64,000 bases of DNA from Brevibacillus daliensis (GTDB taxonomy: Bacteria; Bacillota; Bacilli; Brevibacillales; Brevibacillaceae), in the NCBI RefSeq assembly GCF_021245735.1, contig NZ_JAJISB010000008.1, positions 62,001 through 126,000 of the forward strand. Direction: 5' to 3'. The translations under genes and the position numbers were made by a program. Position 1 is the stretch's first letter. Every line of letters starts with the position of its first letter. Under the pieces are notes generated by a model, which did no database searches, was not told the origin of the DNA, and saw nothing but the letters and a program-made list of their open reading frames with translations. Of this stretch, positions 43,788 through 50,696 are shown piece by piece.

Positions 43788-44336
43788 ATGAGCGAAACGG
43801 ACAATGATTTTATTACAAACCAACATCACCTTCTCGATTATCTCTATAATTTTCATACTGAAATGAGTACACAATTGGATTCGCTCATTATGATAGCGGT
43901 GAAAAATAGAGGCTGGTCCGAACTTCTTGAAGAGAAATTACATGGTTTTATCAATTTTCTTAACGAGGATTTCAAAAAGTATCTCAAAATAGAAGATGAC
44001 GTTCTTTATATGGCAATGATGAAACAAATCTCTACGTTGGATCACTTCCTGTTATTATTGAAGCAGGAACATGCCGAATTACTTGACCTCTCACAATCAT
44101 TAATAGAAGAGTATGTAAGCTGTAAACAATTCGGTGAAAAATCTGCACGTTTAGTATGCTTACTTAAACAATTTTGTTATTCTTTCTCAGAACATGCCTG
44201 GAAAGAAAATCATGCGCTGTATCCATTGGCCAAACAGGTTCTCTCTTTAGATGAATTGGATCAACATTATCAAATGGCTGTGAAAACGAAACCACAGGAT
44301 TCTTGTCTTCAAAACTATAATGATACCATTGCATAG
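43788..44336 (+). CDS. Hemerythrin-like di-iron domain protein
   Basis: A 182-residue, mostly helical protein with candidate metal ligands in NQHHLLDYLYNFH, KIEDDVLYMAM, KQEHAELL and FSEHAWKENHALYP, as in the hemerythrin HHE family. Such proteins bind O2, NO or iron, or help repair Fe-S clusters. The second helix lacks the usual His before the E-D pair, so the ligand set may be unusual. AAAGGAGGTAGT precedes the ATG. It is the first gene of an operon with a radical SAM gene, behind a predicted Fnr-activated promoter. Confidence 0.78.
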   Translation: MSETDNDFITNQHHLLDYLYNFHTEMSTQLDSLIMIAVKNRGWSELLEEKLHGFINFLNEDFKKYLKIEDDVLYMAMMKQISTLDHFLLLLKQEHAELLDLSQSLIEEYVSCKQFGEKSARLVCLLKQFCYSFSEHAWKENHALYPLAKQVLSLDELDQHYQMAVKTKPQDSCLQNYNDTIA

Positions 44337-44363
44337 ACAGACAAGTAGAGAGGAGCTACAGGT

Positions 44364-45452
44364 ATGAATTATAATCAGTGCCCATTTTTGGTTATCTGGG
44401 AAGTAACCAGGGCGTGCGCACTTTCTTGTATCCATTGTCGTGCAGACGCCCAGCCACATCGTCATCCTGATGAATTATCTACAGAGGAAGGTTACAAACT
44501 CCTTGATCAAATAAAAGAAATGGGAAATCCACTTGTTGTTTTCACTGGTGGTGATCCGTTGATGAGAGAAGACCTGTATGATTTGATTACATATGCAGTT
44601 GGAATTGGATTACGTGTTTCCATGGCTCCAAGTGCAACGCCACGAGTTACGGAAAAGGCAATTGTAAAAGCAAAAGAAGCAGGCTTGTCACGTTGGGCAT
44701 TTAGTTTAGATGGACCAAACGCTCATGTTCATGATTTTTTTCGGGGAACAACAGGTTCATTTGATATAACGATTCGTTCACTAGAATTATTGAAAAAGCA
44801 TAATTTGCCGATACAACTTCATACAACGATTTCTCATTACAATGCACATCTATTGGAAGAAATGTCTGAAGTAGTGGAGAAGTTAGGAGCAGTGATGTGG
44901 AGTTTATTCTTCCTAATTCCTACAGGGAGAGCACAGGCAAGTGACGCTGTTTCGCCAATGGAGCAGGAAAGAATATATCGCTGGTTAATTGATAAAAGCA
45001 AAACGACTAGTTTTGTGATAAAAACAACAGCGGCACCAGCGTATCGTCGTGCATTGTACTTCGCTAACCAAAATGATAATAAAATACTACCGGATAAGAT
45101 AAAAAGAATGGATAACCTGGGTAGATCTCCTGGTGGCGTTACCGATGGGAAAGGTTTTATCTTCATTTCTCATGTGGGTAATGTTAATCCGAGTGGATTT
45201 CTACCACTTGATTGCGGAAATGTAAGAGAGCAGTCGATTTCTGAAATCTATCGTAATAATCCCATTTTATGTTCATTACGACAACCATCTGGATATAAAG
45301 GAAAATGTGGAGTTTGTAATTTTCAGGATGTATGCGGTGGTTCGAGAGCGAGAGCATATGCAGTAACGGGAGATTATTTAGCTAGCGATCCTTCATGTAT
45401 GTATATTCCACCTAAATGGGAAGAAAACAGCTCAATGCTTTCGCTTCGTTAA
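44364..45452 (+). CDS. Radical SAM/SPASM protein, TIGR04053-like
   Basis: A 362-residue protein with the cluster motif CALSCIHC (Cys18, Cys22, Cys25) after FLVIWEVTRA, FTGGDPLMREDLYDL, and a SPASM end with GKCGVCNFQDVCGGSRARAYA and GDYLASDPSCMY. It resembles the TIGR04053 family, related to but distinct from NirJ/AhbC, whose reaction is not known to me. GAGAGGAG lies upstream. It is 27 bp behind the hemerythrin-like gene and surely co-transcribed, implying an oxygen- or NO-linked task. Confidence 0.82.
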   Translation: MNYNQCPFLVIWEVTRACALSCIHCRADAQPHRHPDELSTEEGYKLLDQIKEMGNPLVVFTGGDPLMREDLYDLITYAVGIGLRVSMAPSATPRVTEKAIVKAKEAGLSRWAFSLDGPNAHVHDFFRGTTGSFDITIRSLELLKKHNLPIQLHTTISHYNAHLLEEMSEVVEKLGAVMWSLFFLIPTGRAQASDAVSPMEQERIYRWLIDKSKTTSFVIKTTAAPAYRRALYFANQNDNKILPDKIKRMDNLGRSPGGVTDGKGFIFISHVGNVNPSGFLPLDCGNVREQSISEIYRNNPILCSLRQPSGYKGKCGVCNFQDVCGGSRARAYAVTGDYLASDPSCMYIPPKWEENSSMLSLR

Positions 45453-45493
45453 TAAGAAAAAGTCTTGGCTAATATGACCAAGACTTTTTCTTA
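45453..45493. terminator. Bidirectional terminator between the radical SAM gene and fnr
   Basis: 15-bp perfect stem AAGAAAAAGTCTTGG / CCAAGACTTTTTCTT with T-runs on both strands. Confidence 0.9.
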
Positions 45494-45517
45494 TATAAAG
45501 AACGAAATAACCTCGTA

Positions 45518-46225
45518 TTATAACTGACATATTTCATGAGGACAATCATCACAGAATATAGCATCACGAAGGTATTGAAGATCCTTGATTAAAATATTGC
45601 CATTTGCATTTTGTTCGATGATATCCTGCTTTTTTAAATCGGCAAGCATTCTGTTTACACTTTCTCTTGTGAGACCAATAAATTGTGCCAAATCCTTATT
45701 AGTCAAAGATAAGGTAATATATATTCCTTTTTCGTGTGGCTGTCCATAACTGTTACTTAGACGAATTAAGGTTGAGTATAAGGCACCTGTTTTTCCGTTT
45801 AACAACAAATCTCGGAATTTGGATTGAATGCGTCGATTCATAATCCCCATCCAACGCAAGAATTCTGCACAGTACTGCCCATTATTTAGTAAGAAACGTT
45901 CCAGACTGCTTCGAGAAAAAACATCTACGACACATTTTTTCATAATTGTTGCCGTTGTTGTATAGGATAAATTTTCTTCAAACAAACCAGGTACACCAAT
46001 TAGCTCACTAGGACCAAATATTTGCAGAATCAATTCTTTACCATCCGTTGTTGTTTTCGTTAATTTAATTTGACCTTTTCGAATTAGATATAAGTGATCT
46101 GCTTTATCCCCATCCATGAAAAGGACAGAACCTGCAGGTAATTTTTTTTGAGTACTAATACTAGTGAGATATTCAATAAAGCCGGGAGAGACTTGTTGCG
46201 TGAACGTTGTTCTGAGATGACCCAA
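45518..46225 (-). CDS. fnr: Fnr, Crp-family oxygen-sensing regulator (Bacillus type)
   Basis: A 235-residue regulator with a cyclic-nucleotide-type beta-roll (about 25-115), a dimer helix and a C-terminal winged helix (LTNKDLAQFIGLTRESVNRML). The chain ends with Cys225, Cys228 and Cys233 in FCDDCPHEIC. This is the C-x2-C-x4-C arrangement that, with an internal Asp, holds the 4Fe-4S cluster of B. subtilis Fnr, unlike the N-terminal cysteines of E. coli FNR. The start is TTG 46225 with GGAGGG upstream. A dyad TGTAA-N6-TTACA (46314-46329) overlaps its likely -10 and may mediate self-control. Confidence 0.87.
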   Translation of the reverse strand: MGHLRTTFTQQVSPGFIEYLTSISTQKKLPAGSVLFMDGDKADHLYLIRKGQIKLTKTTTDGKELILQIFGPSELIGVPGLFEENLSYTTTATIMKKCVVDVFSRSSLERFLLNNGQYCAEFLRWMGIMNRRIQSKFRDLLLNGKTGALYSTLIRLSNSYGQPHEKGIYITLSLTNKDLAQFIGLTRESVNRMLADLKKQDIIEQNANGNILIKDLQYLRDAIFCDDCPHEICQL

Positions 46226-46717
46226 TATAGACCCTCCAAAAAAGAAATTTTAAAAATGTACAAAATATATTATATCTATAAATTAATAATAATTAAAGGT
46301 TTCAATAAAAAAATGTAAATTATATTACACATTAGAATCTATTTCTTAAATAGTATGTAGTTGTAGCTATTGTATTTCAGATAGCATTATCTTATGTAAT
46401 GAAAGTGTAATTTACACAGGAAACACAGCGTATGAAATGATAATTTTCAAACATATAATCTGAAAATTCACAAAAAGTAGCGATATCTTTATATCGATTA
46501 TTGCACTATCCCAAAGGGAAGAGAATGGAACTTTATTTAAAATTCCGATAAATCTATAATGGGTTGTAATCAGTGAAGGATGGTATGCCGAGCCACATTC
46601 GATTACGTAGCAGATTAATCAAGTCGAATAAGAAGAAATGTATGCGCTTACTTACAAGCTGAATAAACCTATACGCTTGTGTTATCATGTGATATTTCAC
46701 GATAGAAAGGTGATAAG
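46226..46717. other. 492-bp divergent regulatory gap between fnr and amidohydrolase copy 1
   Basis: Very AT-rich and full of dyads: TGTAA-N6-TTACA (46314-46329), GTGTA-ATT-TACAC (46405-46417), AATTTTC-N13-GAAAATT (46442-46468), CGATAT-CTTT-ATATCG (46481-46496) and GTGA-TATT-TCAC (46689-46700). A cre-like TGTATGCGCTTACT (46639-46652) matches the catabolite box with two mismatches. No ORF is supported. The shared cassette promoter element is listed separately. Confidence 0.6.
46501..46560 (+). promoter_or_regulatory. Cassette promoter 1: conserved 35-bp element plus -10 box
   Basis: The element starts TTGCACTATCCCAAAGGG at 46501 and runs to 46535. TATAAT follows at 46555-46560 without a good -35. 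The same element is found at 50579 with 28 of 35 bases identical and the same 54-bp offset to its -10. This fits an activator site for the PRD regulator. Confidence 0.65.
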
Positions 46718-47860
46718 ATGAAGTACGATCTATGTATCCAAAACGCGCATATGATTGATCCGGCTACTAAGAGGAATGGACGTTATCATATTTGGGTCCA
46801 TGATGGACGTATAGCCAAAGTAATCTCATCTGATGAACATCAAGTTGAAGGAATGACTGATGCAATTGAAATCATTCTAGCTGATGAAATGATAGTAACA
46901 CCAGGATTAATTGATTTGCATGTACACGTATATGAAGAAAATACCCCATCAGGGATTGCAGCAGACCGTATCGGTGTCGAACAAGGTGTTACAACGGTTG
47001 TGGATGCAGGAAGTGCAGGCGTTGATACATTCAAGAATTTTGTATCCCAATCGATTGAGCCAAGTCGAACAGAAATATTAGCATGGATTAATATCTCACG
47101 CCAAGGATTTTGTGATGGTCGTTCAGAACTGGCAGATTTGAGTTTACTAGAACCAGAACGGACAGTTGAACTGGTAAAAAAGGAAAAACGAATAATAGGA
47201 ATAAAGGCGAGAATGAGCGGTTCTGTAGTTAAGCAATCAGGTATAGTACCCTTACAAGTAGCAAAGAAAGCTGCTCGTGAACTCGGATTGCCTCTTATGA
47301 TCCATATCGGCAATGCTCCGCCTGAATTATTTGAAATTTTACCGTTGCTTGATAAGGGAGATGTAGTTACACACGCTTTTCACGGAAAGAAGGGCGGTAT
47401 TTTTACATCTGACGGTACCTTGTTACCTGAAGCACAAGAAGCGTTAGAGCGTGGTGTGATATTTGATGTGGGCCACGGAACATCCAGCTTTAGTTTTCGC
47501 ACAATGAGGCTAGCATTATCACTAGGAATTAAGCCGAAAACGATTAGTACGGATATCTATCGTCAAAATTTTGATGGTCCTGTTCACAGCTTACCAACTA
47601 CAATGTCAAAATTATTGGCACTAGGGGTTTCATTAGAAGAAGTAATTGAAATGACTACATCAACTCCCGCACAGATTCTACGTAGAGCAGATCAGATTGG
47701 GACAATGAAAGAGGGTACAATCGCAGATATTAGCCTATTAAAAATTGTGAATGAAGAGATAACCCTTACTGATTCAGAAAAAGAAGAAATGATAGCCCAT
47801 GAATATATTCAACCGGTAGTAACGGTTAAAGCAGGGAAGGTATTTACATGTTACCAATAA
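46718..47860 (+). CDS. Amidohydrolase/deacetylase-type metallohydrolase, EF_0837/AHA_3915 family (copy 1)
   Basis: A 380-residue cytoplasmic binuclear metal hydrolase. Metal ligands appear in GLIDLHVHVYE (HxH), the carboxylated-Lys region GIKARMSG, MIHIGNAP, THAFHGKKGG and the catalytic Asp of ISTDIYRQ. The family is part of the EF_0829-EF_0839 cassette. Next to DgaE/DgaF enzymes it probably removes an acyl or amide group from an amino sugar acid, but no substrate has been shown that I know of. It is the first gene of copy 1, and its end overlaps the broken PRD gene by 13 bp. It is homologous along its full length to the gene at 52640. Confidence 0.87.
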   Translation: MKYDLCIQNAHMIDPATKRNGRYHIWVHDGRIAKVISSDEHQVEGMTDAIEIILADEMIVTPGLIDLHVHVYEENTPSGIAADRIGVEQGVTTVVDAGSAGVDTFKNFVSQSIEPSRTEILAWINISRQGFCDGRSELADLSLLEPERTVELVKKEKRIIGIKARMSGSVVKQSGIVPLQVAKKAARELGLPLMIHIGNAPPELFEILPLLDKGDVVTHAFHGKKGGIFTSDGTLLPEAQEALERGVIFDVGHGTSSFSFRTMRLALSLGIKPKTISTDIYRQNFDGPVHSLPTTMSKLLALGVSLEEVIEMTTSTPAQILRRADQIGTMKEGTIADISLLKIVNEEITLTDSEKEEMIAHEYIQPVVTVKAGKVFTCYQ

Positions 47861-48234
47861 ATAGCATCGTTGAAGAAGTAGAAAAACTCTCTCCGATTGA
47901 CAACTCAGATAAAAATCAATTTATCCACTTGCTTCAACTTATTAAGGAAGAGACTGCTGCTATTGGTCTTAACATATCAGGAGACCGTTAGATTTTAATT
48001 GGAATACATTTGCTTGCATTTATGAAGAGGGTAAAAAATAACGATAACATGCCTGCAGTAGAAACAGAATTGCTGGAGCAAAGTGATGGAAGATTGAAAG
48101 AAATCTCAAGCAAAATACTTCAAAATTATGGAGATCAGTTCAGCGTACAAATAGAACCAATTGAAATTTTTCTCATGCAGGTTCATCTTGAAACAGCCAA
48201 AGCATTTTTAGTAGAAAAAAAAGGGAGGAAATGA
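47848..48234 (+). pseudogene. Stand-alone PRD protein, EF_0829 family (copy 1), interrupted by TAG
   Basis: The frame from ATG 47848 parallels the intact copy at 53767: VEEVEKLSPIDNS here against VEEVNNVSPIEDS there. It stops at TAG 47989-47991, exactly where copy 2 has Trp (DRWTLIGVHLL against DR-stop-ILIGIHLL). After the stop the match continues to IEPIEIFLMQVHLETAKA. A single TGG-to-TAG change explains it. The lost part holds the PRD histidines, so copy 1 depends on the copy 2 protein or does without it. Confidence 0.85.
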
Positions 48235-48236
48235 AG

Positions 48237-48599
48237 ATGAGTAATCAAATCAAGGTAGTAATTGGAGATCGTTTAGGTAAAGGGCAGAATATTGCCAGAG
48301 GTGTTGAGGCAGCAGGGGGAATTCCTATTCTAATTGCTGGTGTAGGAGCAGATATGAAAGTAGGAGACACCATGCATAAGGAGCAAGCAGAATTTGGAAT
48401 GTCCTTCTGTGGAAGTGGAGGTGCAGGAGCAGTTACAGCCAAAACAAAATATGGTTACGATGTCGAGTTTGGACTTCGTTCCATTGATGCTGGAATTACC
48501 GCACTTCGCAATGGGAAAAAAGTGATTGGATTTGGTTTTATGGATGTGGAAGAACTGGGAAGACGAATGACAGAAGAGTATAAAAAATTGCACGGATAG
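48237..48599 (+). CDS. Glycine-rich SFCGS family protein, EF_0830/AHA_3911 (copy 1)
   Basis: A 120-residue soluble protein beginning NQIKVVIGDRLGKGQNIA, with Cys58 in the hallmark SFCGSGGAGAVTAKT, then RSIDAGITALRNGKKVIGFGF. Function is unknown. The Cys in a glycine-rich loop after the first strands is reminiscent of PTS EIIB phosphocysteine loops (CGTG-type), which is my inference. ATG 48237 has GGAGG at a good distance; an ATG two codons earlier is less likely. It is almost identical to the copy at 54155. Confidence 0.87.
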   Translation: MSNQIKVVIGDRLGKGQNIARGVEAAGGIPILIAGVGADMKVGDTMHKEQAEFGMSFCGSGGAGAVTAKTKYGYDVEFGLRSIDAGITALRNGKKVIGFGFMDVEELGRRMTEEYKKLHG

Positions 48600-48610
48600 G
48601 AGATAACAAC

Positions 48611-48958
48611 ATGTATAAAGAGCTCGATCAGACTCTGACGTTAACTGGAATTGGCGAAACCAAGGAGGCAGCGTTTAATCAGATTTTTAGCCAAATAAAA
48701 AATAAAGTTGCCAGGGAGAGCCAGGAAATAATTATTCGCATTGAACCGATGGATGTTCATGTCATTTCGGCAACACAGCTTACCTATAAGGAGAGGTTTC
48801 TTGGCATCCTGTTCCCTCGCACTCGTACGCGCTACACCTTAAAGGTTCGTGTTTCCGTGCGTCTTCATGTAATCGAGCTTAGCAAAATTGACTTTAAGGA
48901 GGAGAAGCAAACGGCTGCTGACAGAATGCTAGGTCTGAAAAAGAAAGCAAATACCTAG
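48611..48958 (+). CDS. DUF4312 protein, EF_0831/AHA_3912 family (copy 1)
   Basis: A 115-residue soluble basic protein. Blocks shared with the copy at 54530 are TLTGIGETKEAAFNQIFSQI, LTYKERFLGI, FPRTRTRYTLKVRVSVRL and ELSKIDFKEE. The Arg/Thr-rich strand region suggests a beta-rich cytoplasmic component. Function is unknown. It is always found with the two membrane proteins that follow here, so it is probably a soluble part of the same transport complex. Confidence 0.85.
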   Translation: MYKELDQTLTLTGIGETKEAAFNQIFSQIKNKVARESQEIIIRIEPMDVHVISATQLTYKERFLGILFPRTRTRYTLKVRVSVRLHVIELSKIDFKEEKQTAADRMLGLKKKANT

Positions 48959-48979
48959 AGAGAGAAATGAGGGAAAAAG

Positions 48980-49768
48980 ATGGGCGTTACCTTAGTCATT
49001 ATTTTTAAATCCATTATTATTGGTGCTTTGGTAGGTTTTGGTGTAGGGGCCGGAGCGGCACGTATGTTTCATGCTCCGAACGTTCAGGGAATGGGAGCTT
49101 TCAGAACATTCGGAGAACTTAACGCTTGTGAAGGCGACCCAATTTCACACTTCTCCTTTGGTTTAGGATTTTTATTTAATGCCTGGGCTTCTGTAGTGGG
49201 AGCAGGTGCATTAACACAGGATGTAGACCATCGAATTATTCCTAACTGGGCTGCTGCGTCCTTGTTATGGCGTAACCGTGATGTTACCCAAACGTTGCAT
49301 AATCCTAAAAAAATGGCGATCGCTGGTGCCTTTGTCGGTGTCGTTGTGGTGACATTATTGAACTCTACTGCATCTAGCGTTCCTGCCTCCATGCAAAATG
49401 TTGCAACTCAGGTTCTGGTTCCGGCTGCGAACTGGCTGATCAATCCTATCATGCCGATTGTATTCTGGATTGCAGCGATGGATGCCGGGCGTCGTACAGG
49501 AATCTGGTCAACCGTTCTGGGTGGTATCGGTCATTTAATCATGGGTAATGCTGTTCCTGGTATTGTCCTAGGTATTCTTATTGGTAAAGGCGTTGATGAT
49601 AGTGGTTGGAACAGAATTACCAAGACACTTGTGGTAGCAGTAGCTATTTTGTACCTATTAAGCGGATTCTTCCGTGGATTTGATGTAGCTTTCTTGCACA
49701 GCATTCAGGTCGAAATTCCACAATGGCTCATTGACTTGCATAAACTCTTTGGATCAGAGGTGAAGTAA
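48980..49768 (+). CDS. DUF4311 membrane protein, EF_0832/AHA_3913 family (copy 1)
   Basis: A 262-residue polytopic protein. It starts with a glycine-rich span (IIIGALVGFGVGAGAARMFHA), followed by the highly conserved GAFRTFGELNACEGDPISHF and GIWSTVLGGIGHLIMG, with about six spans. By my count 24 of 262 residues differ from the copy at 54896, about 91% identity. It is a likely channel-forming part of the uncharacterised transporter, together with DUF4310, one base after whose start codon region it ends. Confidence 0.87.
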   Translation: MGVTLVIIFKSIIIGALVGFGVGAGAARMFHAPNVQGMGAFRTFGELNACEGDPISHFSFGLGFLFNAWASVVGAGALTQDVDHRIIPNWAAASLLWRNRDVTQTLHNPKKMAIAGAFVGVVVVTLLNSTASSVPASMQNVATQVLVPAANWLINPIMPIVFWIAAMDAGRRTGIWSTVLGGIGHLIMGNAVPGIVLGILIGKGVDDSGWNRITKTLVVAVAILYLLSGFFRGFDVAFLHSIQVEIPQWLIDLHKLFGSEVK

Positions 49769-49769
49769 G

Positions 49770-50426
49770 ATGACGGATCAATCTCTTAAAAATAGAGGCT
49801 TTTGGTTTTCTGAATGGGCATTTCCTGTGTTCGTTGCCACTTTGTGCTCAGGCATTTTTGCAGGAACGCATATGTATTTCGTTTACCATGTAGGAGCATT
49901 TAATGATATTGCCATTGTTGCCATGTTAGAAGCAGGGATTAAAGGTGGAAGCTACGGTGCAGCAGCAGCTTTTGGAGCCAGTTTCTTGTTTGCAAGGGTC
50001 CTGGAGGGTCCTCTAGTGGGTATCCTGGATATTGGGGGGGCGTTGCAGACAGGTATCGGAATTGGGGTACCAGCCATGCTATTAGGTGCAGGTATTACGG
50101 CACCACTTGAAAATTTTACTCTTTCGCTACTAGTAGGCGCACTTCTAGGTTTACTAATTGGTGTCGTTATCATTATGATTCGTCGATATACAGTTGCTGG
50201 CTCAACCTCTACGTTTGGGGCTGATGTCATGATGGGGGCAGGTAATGCAGCAGGTCGTTACTTAGGTCCATTAATTGTAATTACGGCGATTATGGCGTCG
50301 ATTCCGGTGGGGATTGGGGCAACTGTAGGTGCAGCATTCTTTTATGCCTATAAAAAACCAATCGCTGGTGGTGCTATCATTGGTGCAATGATCATGGGAG
50401 CAATCTTCCCGATCCTGCTTAAATAG
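49770..50426 (+). CDS. DUF4310 membrane protein, EF_0833/AHA_3914 family (copy 1)
   Basis: A 218-residue protein with about six glycine-rich spans (FVATLCSGIFAGTHMYFVYH, LLVGALLGLLIGVVIIMI, PIAGGAIIGAMIMGAIFP). It begins two bases after the DUF4311 stop, with the ribosome site inside that gene (GAGGTGAAG), so the two membrane proteins are tightly coupled and probably form one permease. It is the last gene of copy 1; unlike copy 2, no DgaE/DgaF genes follow, and a terminator closes the unit. Confidence 0.87.
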   Translation: MTDQSLKNRGFWFSEWAFPVFVATLCSGIFAGTHMYFVYHVGAFNDIAIVAMLEAGIKGGSYGAAAAFGASFLFARVLEGPLVGILDIGGALQTGIGIGVPAMLLGAGITAPLENFTLSLLVGALLGLLIGVVIIMIRRYTVAGSTSTFGADVMMGAGNAAGRYLGPLIVITAIMASIPVGIGATVGAAFFYAYKKPIAGGAIIGAMIMGAIFPILLK

Positions 50427-50432
50427 ACCAAG

Positions 50433-50487
50433 TAGAAAAAGCTGTTAATTATGTTGCGAAGTACAACATGGTTAACTGCTTTTTCTC
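50433..50487 (+). terminator. Terminator after cassette copy 1
   Basis: GAAAAAGC, TTAA and ATGTTG pair in turn with CAACAT, TTAA and GCTTTTTC, giving a long interrupted stem with a T-run. Confidence 0.85.
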
Positions 50488-50578
50488 GTTACATACTTCA
50501 TTAACACTTGGGTTATAGTAGGCAAGCATTATTCTTTCATTTAAGATAAGTACATAACTTTAACAATAATAACTATTT

Positions 50579-50638
50579 TTGCACTGTCTCATAGGGCAAT
50601 GAATCGAACTTTAAGAAAAAATGGTGTAATCGTACAAT
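50579..50638 (+). promoter_or_regulatory. Cassette promoter 2: conserved 35-bp element plus -10 box
   Basis: The element starts TTGCACTGTCTCATAGGG at 50579 and runs to 50613. TACAAT lies at 50633-50638, the same 54-bp offset as at promoter 1, again without a good -35. It drives the PRD regulator gene and probably the whole copy 2 operon. Confidence 0.65.
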
Positions 50639-50696
50639 AAGGGTAACCAGAAGGATGATGTGCACCTGAGTAATGACATAAAAGGGGAATCTGTCC

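Noticed and set aside
46639-46652. cre (CcpA) site before cassette copy 1
   Set aside because: Two mismatches to the consensus including the last A; too weak for its own entry, mentioned only in the gap description.
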